Shown here: positions 55,907 through 64,000 of the stretch, piece after piece | How the letters are laid out: each line of letters starts with the position of its first letter | How positions within the stretch are numbered: position 1 is the first letter of the stretch | NCBI GenBank assembly: GCA_016702555.1 | Contig: JADJDV010000001.1 | Span: forward strand, 1-64,000 | Origin: Burkholderiales bacterium | Lineage (GTDB): Bacteria; Pseudomonadota; Gammaproteobacteria; Burkholderiales; Burkholderiaceae_C | Direction of reading: 5' to 3' | DNA length: 64,000 bases | The notes under the pieces: model-generated | Databases searched by the model: none | Seen by the model: the letters and a program-made list of their open reading frames with translations, nothing else | Told to the model about the DNA's origin: nothing | Position numbers and translations under genes: made by a program

Positions 55907-57340
55907 ATGCAGCTCAACTTCATCGCCAACCGATCCGTCGCCTCGCCCACCGGCCGCGTGCTGCCGGTGATCGACCCGTCGGACGGCCAGCCCTTCGACG
56001 AAATCCAGCGCAGCGACGGGCGCGACGTCGACGCCGCCGTGCGCGCGGCGCGCGCCTGCTTCGACGGCCCCTGGAGCGCACTCAGTGCGGCAGAACGCGG
56101 GCGCCTGCTGATGGCCTTGTCGCGCCAGGTGGCCGAGCACGCCGACGAACTGGCGGCGCTGGAGCAGCGCGATTGCGGCAAGCCGACCAAGCAGGCCCAG
56201 GCCGACGCCGCAGCACTGGCGCGCTACTTCGAGTTCTACGCCGGCGCCTGCGACAAGCTGCACGGCGAGACCCTGCCCTACCAGAGCGGCTACAGCGTGT
56301 TCACCTGGCGCGAGCCGCACGGCGTGACCGGCCACGTCATTCCCTGGAACTACCCGATGCAGATCTTCGGCCGCAGCGTCGGTGGCGCGCTGGCGGCCGG
56401 CAACTGCTGCGTCGTCAAGCCGTCCGAGGACGCCTGCCTGTCGCTGATCCGGGTGGCGCAGCTGGCGGCGGAAGTCGGTTTTCCGGCCGGTGCGATCAAC
56501 ATGGTGACGGGTTATGGCCACGAGGTCGGCGATGCACTGGCACGGCATCCCGGCGTCGACCACATCAGCTTCACCGGCAGCCCCAAGGTGGGCACCCTCA
56601 TCCAGCAGGTCGCCGCCGAGCGGCATTGCCCGGTGACGCTGGAGCTGGGCGGCAAGAGCCCGCAGATCATCTTCGCCGACGCCGACCTCGACGCCGCGCT
56701 GCCGGTGGTCATCAACGCCATCGTGCAGAACGGCGGCCAGACCTGCTCGGCCGGCTCGCGCGTGCTGATCGAGCGCGCCATCTACGACCCGCTGCTGGCG
56801 CGGCTGGGCGAGGCCTTCGAGGCGCTGCGCGTGGGCCCGGCCACGCTGGACCTCGACCTCGGGCCCCTGATCCGCGCCACACAGCAGCAGCGCGTGTGGG
56901 ATTTCCTCAGCGACGCGCAGAGCGCCGGCATCCCCGTCGTGGCCCAGGGCACGGTGGTGGACGAGGCGCCCGACAGCGGCTTCTACCAGGCGCCGATCCT
57001 GCTGGCCGACGTGCCGGCGGCGCACCGCGTGGCGCAGGAAGAGGTGTTCGGCCCGGTCCTCTCGGCGATGCCGTTCGAGGACGAAGACCACGCCGTCGAA
57101 CTGGCCAACGCGACCCAGTTCGGCCTGGTCGCCGGCGTCTGGACGCGCGACGGCGCACGCCAGTTCCGCATGGCCCGGCGCGTGAAGGCCGGCCAGGTGT
57201 TCATCAACAACTACGGCGCCGGCGGCGGCGTGGAGCTGCCGTTTGGCGGCTACAAGTCCTCAGGCTACGGGCGCGAGAAAGGCTTCGAGGCGCTGTACGG
57301 CTTCACCGTGCTGAAGACGGTGGCGGTGCGGCACGGCTGA
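55907..57340 (+). CDS. NAD(P)-dependent aldehyde dehydrogenase
   Basis: 477 residues of the ALDH superfamily. Cofactor-binding block WNYPMQIFGRSVGGALAAGNCCVVKPSE, Rossmann FTGSPKVGTLI, catalytic Glu in TLELGGKSPQIIF, nucleophile Cys in NGGQTCSAGSRV and the closing EVFGPVLSAMPF plus PFGGYKSSGYGREKG. The last motif is common in betaine- and gamma-aminobutyraldehyde-like enzymes, but the substrate is not certain. No cognate pathway genes are adjacent. A palindromic repeat follows the stop. Confidence 0.9.
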   Translation: MQLNFIANRSVASPTGRVLPVIDPSDGQPFDEIQRSDGRDVDAAVRAARACFDGPWSALSAAERGRLLMALSRQVAEHADELAALEQRDCGKPTKQAQADAAALARYFEFYAGACDKLHGETLPYQSGYSVFTWREPHGVTGHVIPWNYPMQIFGRSVGGALAAGNCCVVKPSEDACLSLIRVAQLAAEVGFPAGAINMVTGYGHEVGDALARHPGVDHISFTGSPKVGTLIQQVAAERHCPVTLELGGKSPQIIFADADLDAALPVVINAIVQNGGQTCSAGSRVLIERAIYDPLLARLGEAFEALRVGPATLDLDLGPLIRATQQQRVWDFLSDAQSAGIPVVAQGTVVDEAPDSGFYQAPILLADVPAAHRVAQEEVFGPVLSAMPFEDEDHAVELANATQFGLVAGVWTRDGARQFRMARRVKAGQVFINNYGAGGGVELPFGGYKSSGYGREKGFEALYGFTVLKTVAVRHG

Positions 57341-57360
57341 GCCTCATAAGAAGAAACCAA

Positions 57361-57477
57361 ACAGCCAAAAAACCGGACGCAGAGGACGCAAAAGAACCGC
57401 CAGAAAACTGGTTTCCTGAATTCTTTTTTGCGTCCTCTGCGGAATCCTTGCGTCCTCCGCGTCCGGCTGTTCTGAAT
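57361..57477. repeat. Palindromic GGACGCAGAGGACGCA intergenic element, copy 2
   Basis: CCGGACGCAGAGGACGCAAA at 57373 and the complement TTTTGCGTCCTCTGCGG at 57426-57441, with a further GCGTCCTCCGCGTCCGGCTG at 57450-57469, form a long imperfect hairpin of the same family as 33520-33639. It sits between convergent genes. Confidence 0.8.
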
Positions 57478-57493
57478 TCCCTTGCCGCGCTGG

Positions 57494-58183
57494 TCAGCGC
57501 CGGCCGCCCAGCAGGCTGCCGCCGATTTTCAGCAGGTCGCTCAGGTCCACCTTGCCATCACCGTCCTGATCCAGCACGGCGTTCATCAAGCCGCCGCCCA
57601 GACCGCCCTGGTTCTGCACGCGGGCGCGTTCCTGGCCCAGCGCACTGCCCAGGCCGCCAGCGTCCATGTTGCGGGCGCTGACCTGCTTGGCGAGAAAGGC
57701 CATCACGATCGGCGCCAGAATCTTCAGCAGATTGCCGGCCTGACCGCTGCTCAGGCCAGTGGCCTGGCCCAGCCCGCTTTCCGCGCGCGGCTGGGCGCCG
57801 CCGAAGATGTGGCCGAGGATGCCGCCGGCATCCAGTTGCCGGTTGGCCGGTGCGCCGCCGCCGAGCAGGCCGCCCAGCAGATCGCCCAAGCCGCCCATGC
57901 CGGCCGGCGCGGCGCGGCCGCCGCCCGCGTCCAGCAGGCCACCGAGCATGCCGCCCAGGTCCATCGCGCCGGCGCCGCTGTGGTCGCGCTGCAGCGCGCT
58001 GAACAGGTCGCCGGCACCGCCCGGCTGCTGGGCGTTGCGGCCCAGGGCGCCGACGATCATGGGCAGCGCGGCGGCGATGGCGTCCTGCGCCGTGCGCGGA
58101 TCGGTGCCGAGCTGCTGCGCGATCTGGCCTGCCGGCGCGCCTTGCAACTGGCCGAGCAGATCGTCGATGAGGGAGCCGTTCAT
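57494..58183 (-). CDS. DUF937 protein with a C-terminal EF-hand
   Basis: 229 residues: an N-terminal helical DUF937 part (LIDDLLGQLQGAPAGQIAQQLGTDPRTAQDAIAAALPMIVGALGRNA), a glycine-rich middle (GLGDLLGGLLGGGAP), a second helical part (NLLKILAPIVMAFLAKQ) and a single EF-hand-like calcium loop near the end (DQDGDGKVDLSD, positions 1, 3, 5 and 12 acidic). The family resembles the YidB-type fold. Function unknown. No signal peptide is visible. AGGAC precedes the ATG. Confidence 0.85.
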   Translation of the reverse strand: MNGSLIDDLLGQLQGAPAGQIAQQLGTDPRTAQDAIAAALPMIVGALGRNAQQPGGAGDLFSALQRDHSGAGAMDLGGMLGGLLDAGGGRAAPAGMGGLGDLLGGLLGGGAPANRQLDAGGILGHIFGGAQPRAESGLGQATGLSSGQAGNLLKILAPIVMAFLAKQVSARNMDAGGLGSALGQERARVQNQGGLGGGLMNAVLDQDGDGKVDLSDLLKIGGSLLGGRR

Positions 58184-58329
58184 GGAAAGTCCTTCCGAGG
58201 GTGCAGGGGTGACGCGAGCGCCGAAGCGCGCATCGTAGCCGCAGCGGCGCCGCTGCGCAGCACCCCGATCACGGCGGCGCCACTAAACTGACGCACATTG
58301 CGCACTATTTCACAAAGAGGAGCGCCGTC

Positions 58330-59091
<762 letters not shown>

Positions 59092-59094
59092 GCC

Positions 59095-59613
59095 TCAGAC
59101 CCAGCGCGCCAGTTCCGCCACGTCTTCGGCGAACAGCTGGCCCTTCTCGGCCTGCGCCACGCGCCCGTCCTTGCCGCGCACCACGGTCACCGGCAAGCCG
59201 TCGGGCTTGGGGTAGGCGCGCGCCACCTCGAGGCTCATCCACGCAGCGGGAAAGGTGTAGCCATGGCGCGCCAGGTAGGCCTGGGCGTCTTCCGGACGCT
59301 TGTCGATCGACAGCGCCAGCATCTGCAAGCCGCGTGTGCGCTGCGACAGCCAGAGCTTGTGCATCTCCGGGCTTTGCTGGGCGCAGAACGGGCACCAGCT
59401 GGCCCACCAGTACACCACCAGCGCGCGGCCCTCGGCCTGGCGCGGCTCGAAGCGGCCGCCGTCCAGCAGCGGAACCGCGGCCAGCGACATGGCGTCGCCC
59501 GGTTTGGGAAACGGTGGCGCGCCGCCGGATTGGGCGCGCGCCCAAGGCACGGCCAGTGCGGCAGCGGCGCCGGTGGCAAGAACGAGGCGGCGGGTCAGCG
59601 GCATGGCGGTCAT
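59095..59613 (-). CDS. TlpA/ResA-like thioredoxin-fold protein, exported
   Basis: The start at 59613 (MTAMPLTRRLVLATGAAAALAVPWARA) gives a Tat/Sec-like signal with an arginine pair. 59637 is an alternative. The thioredoxin fold carries the active-site block VVYWWASWCPFCAQQSPEM (C-P-F-C) and the cis-Pro region GLPVTVVRGKDGRV. It probably reduces or exchanges disulfides in the periplasm, for example in cytochrome c maturation. About 172 residues. Divergent from moaA. Confidence 0.88.
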   Translation of the reverse strand: MTAMPLTRRLVLATGAAAALAVPWARAQSGGAPPFPKPGDAMSLAAVPLLDGGRFEPRQAEGRALVVYWWASWCPFCAQQSPEMHKLWLSQRTRGLQMLALSIDKRPEDAQAYLARHGYTFPAAWMSLEVARAYPKPDGLPVTVVRGKDGRVAQAEKGQLFAEDVAELARWV

Positions 59614-59696
59614 CAGGCGAGGATGGATCCGGCGCATGGTAGCGCCACAAGCCCCTGCTGGCCGCGCATGGCGCCCAAGCAACGATAATTTGCCGC

Positions 59697-60833
<1,137 letters not shown>

Positions 60834-60835
60834 CG

Positions 60836-61327
60836 ATGACGACTTACGCCGACATCGAAAGTGCAACCATGCAACCGACGCGGCACGCCTATCAATTCCT
60901 CGCTGCCGAATGGAGTCAACGGGGGAAACAGTTTCTCGGTGCCGCACTGCTACTCCACCATCACGTGGGAAACACCAATGTGGTCGCACACCTCATTGGC
61001 CAAGCCACTGAACTACTTGGTAAGAGCTTTCTTTTATGGATAGATACTGACATTCGAAACAGCGATCTTCAAAGGATCGGACATGACCTCATCAAACTCA
61101 ACGATGAGGTTTATGAGCATCTCGATCACCGGTTGATAGATAAGGAAGCTCTGCGAACACTTGAAGATTTGCATGCACTTTTTAAACGGCACGCGTTGAG
61201 GTATCCGGATCTTCTGGAGTTCATTTTTACGCCACCAGAAATTCCTGATTGTGAGCCGCTGCTCAAACATCTGCATCGGTTGTTGCGGTTCGCCGATCGC
61301 TTGCAAATATGGCAGTTCAAGTACTAG
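60836..61327 (+). CDS. AT-rich helical protein of unknown function (HEPN-like), inserted in the Moco operon
   Basis: 163 residues starting 2 bases after the moaA stop and ending 19 bases inside mobA. The chain is almost all helix: LGAALLLHHHVGNTNVVAHLIGQATELLGKSFLLW, LQRIGHDLIKLNDEVYEHLDH, LEDLHALFKRHALRYPDLLEFIF, LLKHLHRLLRFADRLQIWQFKY. The helix with QATELLGKSFLL followed by GHDLIKL recalls HEPN domains, but the usual catalytic R-x4-6-H is not clear. GC content is far below its neighbours, so it looks transferred. I do not recognise a named family. Confidence 0.7.
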   Translation: MTTYADIESATMQPTRHAYQFLAAEWSQRGKQFLGAALLLHHHVGNTNVVAHLIGQATELLGKSFLLWIDTDIRNSDLQRIGHDLIKLNDEVYEHLDHRLIDKEALRTLEDLHALFKRHALRYPDLLEFIFTPPEIPDCEPLLKHLHRLLRFADRLQIWQFKY

Positions 61328-61965
61328 AGCGATCACCCCTCCCTTCCATCACCGCCCTGCTGCTGGCCGGCGGGCGCGGCTCGCGCATGGGCGGGGTCGA
61401 CAAGGGTTTGCAGAACTTCCACGGCATGCCACTGGCACAGCGCGCGCTGCGGCGCCTGCAGCAGCAGACACTGCCGCCGGCTGAGTGGATGATCAACGCC
61501 AACCGCAACCTGGCCGCTTATGAAGCCTTCGGTGTCCCGGTGTGGCCGGACGCCCTGCCCGACTACGCCGGGCCGCTGGCCGGCTTTCTGACCGGGCTGG
61601 AGCGCTGCAAGACGCCGCTGCTGCTGACCCTGCCCTGCGACGTGCCGAACTTTCCGCTGACGCTGTGCGAACGGCTGGCGCATGCGTTGCAGGCGCAGGA
61701 TGCCGAGATCGCCATGGCCGCCGCGCCCGAGCCCGACGCACACGGCCAGCCGCGCTTGCGCCCGCAGCCGGTGTTCTGCCTGCTGCGCACCCACCTGCTG
61801 GACAGCCTGCGGCGCTTCACCCAGCAGGGCGGGCGCAAGATCGACGCCTGGACCGCGCAGCATCGGCAGGTGATCGTGCCTTTCGATGAGGCCACCGACG
61901 ACCCGCACGCCTTCGCCAACGCCAACACGCTGGCCGAGTTGCGCGCGCTGGAACAAGCCCAATGA
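61309..61965 (+). CDS. mobA: Molybdenum cofactor guanylyltransferase
   Basis: 218 residues with the nucleotidyltransferase signature ITALLLAGGRGSRMGGVDKGLQNFHG and the metal-binding Asp in LTLPCDVPNFP. MobA adds GMP to molybdopterin to form the MGD cofactor used by nitrate, DMSO and formate enzymes. The start ATG at 61309 lies within the AT-rich gene before it, so the first dozen residues may derive from that insertion. The original start may have been nearer SITALLLAGG. GNAT gene follows after 13 bases. Confidence 0.93.
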   Translation: MAVQVLERSPLPSITALLLAGGRGSRMGGVDKGLQNFHGMPLAQRALRRLQQQTLPPAEWMINANRNLAAYEAFGVPVWPDALPDYAGPLAGFLTGLERCKTPLLLTLPCDVPNFPLTLCERLAHALQAQDAEIAMAAAPEPDAHGQPRLRPQPVFCLLRTHLLDSLRRFTQQGGRKIDAWTAQHRQVIVPFDEATDDPHAFANANTLAELRALEQAQ

Positions 61966-61978
61966 CAGGAGACCGCCC

Positions 61979-62500
61979 ATGCCACTGACCGACGTCACCA
62001 TCCGCCTGCTGAACGACACCGACCTGCCGGCCTACAAGGCGCTGCGCGACATCGGCCTGCAGCACGATCCGGAGGCCTTTACCTCCGACTTCGACACCGC
62101 CAGCGCGCTGCCGCCGGCCACCTACGCCACGCGCCTGGGCCAGCCGCCGGACGACCACTTCATCCTCGGCGCCTTCGACGCCAGCGGCGCCATGCTGGGC
62201 GCGGTGGTGTGCGAGCGCGAGTCGCAGCTGAAAAAACGCCACGAGGCGCAACTGGTCGGCATGATCATCGCACCCAAGCTGCGCAAGCGCGGCATCGGCA
62301 AGGCGCTGCTGCAGGAGTTCGACCAGCTGGTGCGCCGGCTGCCGGGGCTGGAGCAGGTGGTGCTGAGCGTCACCGCCAGCAACGCGCACGCCGTCGGGCT
62401 GTACGAGGCCGCCGGCTTCGTGCGCTACGGGCTGCAGCCGCGCGCCATCAAGATCGGTGGCGACTACCACGACAAGGCGCTGATGCTGAAAACTCTCTGA
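61979..62500 (+). CDS. GNAT-family N-acetyltransferase
   Basis: 173 residues opening MPLTDVTIRLLNDTDLPAYKALRDIGLQHDPEAFTSDF. The acetyl-CoA site is GMIIAPKLRKRGIGKALLQEFDQL (Q/R-x-x-G-x-G/A variant RKRGIGKA), followed by VTASNAHAVGLYEAAGFVRYG. Target unknown. AGGAGACC precedes the ATG. It sits inside the Moco cluster between mobA and moeA but has no recognised role there. Confidence 0.9.
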   Translation: MPLTDVTIRLLNDTDLPAYKALRDIGLQHDPEAFTSDFDTASALPPATYATRLGQPPDDHFILGAFDASGAMLGAVVCERESQLKKRHEAQLVGMIIAPKLRKRGIGKALLQEFDQLVRRLPGLEQVVLSVTASNAHAVGLYEAAGFVRYGLQPRAIKIGGDYHDKALMLKTL

Positions 62501-62737
62501 TCCTAGAAGCGGCAGTTGACCGCTTTCGCCCTTCAGACCACCCCCATGAACATCGACTTCCCCGGCTCCGGTGACACCCATCCATTAAGTAAGCGCGCTA
62601 CGCACCCGATCGCACCGTGCTGGCCGCGCCAGGCGGCCTTGCTCGTCCTAGCAGGCGCGAAGCCTGCGTCGTCCTCACGCCTTGCCTGCCACCCCCATCA
62701 CGGCACGCTCGGTCGCGTCCAACCGCCGCTTCTAGGA
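62501..62737. repeat. Short element with terminal inverted repeats ending at the moeA start codon
   Basis: TCCTAGAAGCGGC (62501-62513) and GCCGCTTCTAGGA (62725-62737) are exact 13-base inverted repeats, and similarity extends to about 22 bases (GTTG follows in both after one mismatch). The element starts right after the GNAT stop and its last base is the A of the moeA ATG. The 237-base interior has no convincing gene. It looks like a small non-autonomous repeat. No target duplication is evident. Confidence 0.6.
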
Positions 62738-64000
62738 TGAAGAGCACCGCCGAGATCGCCGCGCAGCTCGATGGCTACGACCCGCAGGCGCTGCCGGCGC
62801 ATGCGGTCAACGCCTTCCTGGAACGGCTGGTCGAACCGGTGACCGAGGTCGAGCGCGTGCCGCTGTTCGAGGCGCTGGGCCGCGTGCTGGCCGAGGACAT
62901 CGTCTCGCCGATCAGCGTGCCGCCGCACGACAATTCGGCCATGGACGGCTTCGCTTTCGATGGCACCCAACTCGTGCCAGGCCTGCCACTCATGCTGAAG
63001 GTCATCGGCACGGCGCTGGCCGGCGCCGCCTGGCGCGGCAGCGTGCAGGCCGGTGAGTGCGTGAAGATCATGACCGGCGCCGTCATGCCGGCGGGCCTCG
63101 ACACTGTGGTGCCGCAGGAGTTCACGCAGCTCGAAGGCGATCGGGTGCGCATTCCGGCCGACCTGCTGCGGCCGGGCGACAACCGCCGTTTTGCCGGCGA
63201 AGACCTGATGGCCGGCCAGCCGGCGCTGCGCCGGGGCGAACGGCTGGGGCCGGCCGCGCTCGGCCTGGTGGCGAGCCTGGGGCTGGCGGACGTGGCGGTG
63301 TGGCGGCGCCTGCGCGTGGCCTATTTCTCCACCGGCGACGAAATCCTGAGCCTGGGTGAGGCGCCGCGCGAGGGCGCCGTCTACGACAGCAACCGCTACA
63401 CCGTGTTCGGCCTGCTGACGCGCCTGGGCTGCCAGATGGTCGACCTGGGCGTGGTGCGCGACGACCCGGTGGCTCTGGAGGCCGCATTTCGAAGCGCAGC
63501 CGAGCGCGCCGACGCCGTCATCACCAGCGGCGGCGTCAGCGTGGGCGAGGCCGACCACACGCGCGCCATGATGAAGCAGCTGGGCGACGTCGCCTTCTGG
63601 CGCATCGCCATGCGCCCCGGCCGGCCGATGGCGGCTGGGCGCATCGGCGCCGGCGAACTGGTGCAGCACGACGCGGGCACCCTGCCCGAGAGCGCCGTCC
63701 GCTATCTGCAGGCCGGCAAGCCACCGACCAACGCGGTGCTGTTCGGCCTGCCCGGCAACCCGGTGGCGGTGATGGTCAACTTTCTGGCCTTTGTGCGCCC
63801 GGCCCTGCTGCGCATGATGGGCGCGGATCCTCAGCCGCCGCTGCTGCTGCGCGCCACCAGCGAAGAGGCCCTGCGCAAGAAGCCCGGCCGCACCGAATAC
63901 CAGCGCGGCCTGGTGACCCGGCACGTCGACGGCTCCTTGAGCGTGCGTGCGATCGGCAACCAGGGCTCGGGCGTGCTGTCCTCGATGGTGCAGGCCAACG
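62737..64000 (+). CDS. moeA: Molybdopterin molybdenumtransferase, 3' end beyond the window
   Basis: The frame from ATG 62737 is open for 421 codons to the window edge. It shows the MoeA blocks: VPLFEALGRVLAEDIVSPISVPPHDNSAMDGFAF, GECVKIMTGAVMPAGLDTVVPQE, YFSTGDEILSLGE, VYDSNRYTVFGLL, AVITSGGVSVGEADHT and FGLPGNPVAVMVNFLAF. MoeA inserts molybdate into adenylylated molybdopterin. A loop of about 25 residues before the FGLPGNP block (HDAGTLPESAVRYLQAGKPP) is longer than in E. coli MoeA. The usual upstream ribosome site is missing because the inverted repeat runs up to the ATG. Confidence 0.95.
   Translation, partial: MKSTAEIAAQLDGYDPQALPAHAVNAFLERLVEPVTEVERVPLFEALGRVLAEDIVSPISVPPHDNSAMDGFAFDGTQLVPGLPLMLKVIGTALAGAAWRGSVQAGECVKIMTGAVMPAGLDTVVPQEFTQLEGDRVRIPADLLRPGDNRRFAGEDLMAGQPALRRGERLGPAALGLVASLGLADVAVWRRLRVAYFSTGDEILSLGEAPREGAVYDSNRYTVFGLLTRLGCQMVDLGVVRDDPVALEAAFRSAAERADAVITSGGVSVGEADHTRAMMKQLGDVAFWRIAMRPGRPMAAGRIGAGELVQHDAGTLPESAVRYLQAGKPPTNAVLFGLPGNPVAVMVNFLAFVRPALLRMMGADPQPPLLLRATSEEALRKKPGRTEYQRGLVTRHVDGSLSVRAIGNQGSGVLSSMVQAN

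Noticed and set aside
61034..61336. A 100-codon frame opposite the AT-rich gene, as a possible antitoxin
   Set aside because: Fully antisense to a frame with better helical character and a coupled start; no ribosome site of its own.

Overview
The window looks like a chromosomal segment of a high-GC betaproteobacterium of the order Burkholderiales, probably Comamonadaceae. The evidence is a BktB-type thiolase, a Bug-family tricarboxylate-transporter binding protein, a DUF502 and a DUF3149 protein, an H+-pyrophosphatase carrying an OmpA domain, and intergenic palindromes of kinds common in this family. This placement is inferred from family content, not from a marker gene.

Layout. 1-5586 (+) is an AT-rich, heavily broken glycan/polysaccharide locus: a glycosyltransferase 2 tail, a GtrA-like protein, large membrane proteins and a GT2-GtrA fusion. 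5770-9668 (-) is a GC-rich glycosylation operon: a membrane/TPR protein, then GT4 and GT2 glycosyltransferases. 9917-13994 is an insertion-sequence pile-up: an intact IS5-family transposase, an inverted-repeat element with a purine-rich core, and an IS256-family element that itself carries an IS3-family (IS407-like) copy at its start codon. The IS256 copy cuts dusC. 14375-19050 holds a FecR protein, an OmpA-like lipoprotein, two cytochromes c, an RluA-family pseudouridine synthase, an internally deleted intradiol dioxygenase and a YSC84 lipoprotein. 19152-23360 holds an SDR, ppk2, bktB and a Bug solute-binding protein.

23715-28837 is a tight operon of a TetR regulator, a membrane-fusion protein, an FtsX-like permease, an ABC ATPase and an outer-membrane factor, with a perfect palindromic operator in front. 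28904-38730 is a second export cluster. A divergent ArsR regulator faces an MFP-RND pump, followed by DUF2892, AhpD-like and TolC-like proteins, a methyltransferase, a sulfide:quinone-oxidoreductase-like flavoprotein and two small membrane proteins. This suggests a sulfide or thiol/redox-stress response. 38756-51236 is mostly housekeeping: UspA, a 2OG-Fe oxygenase, a CbiM-like protein, DUF502, DUF3149, acyl-CoA synthetase, GDPD, nadE-glnB, a FemAB-like protein and the DUF3482/DUF2868 pair. 51304-54553 places soluble ppa back to back with membrane hppA. 54603-59613 holds MFS, aldehyde dehydrogenase, DUF937, SDR and TlpA-like genes. 59697-64000 is a molybdenum-cofactor cluster (moaA, mobA, moeA) interrupted by one AT-rich gene of foreign appearance and by a small inverted-repeat element ending at the moeA start codon.

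Sequence quality. Nearly every broken reading frame lies left of about 21.75 kb, and I see none to the right. Many left-side frameshifts are single-base slips in otherwise perfect genes (bktB is the clearest), so sequencing or assembly indels are at least as likely as real decay there. The IS insertions and the dusC truncation look real.
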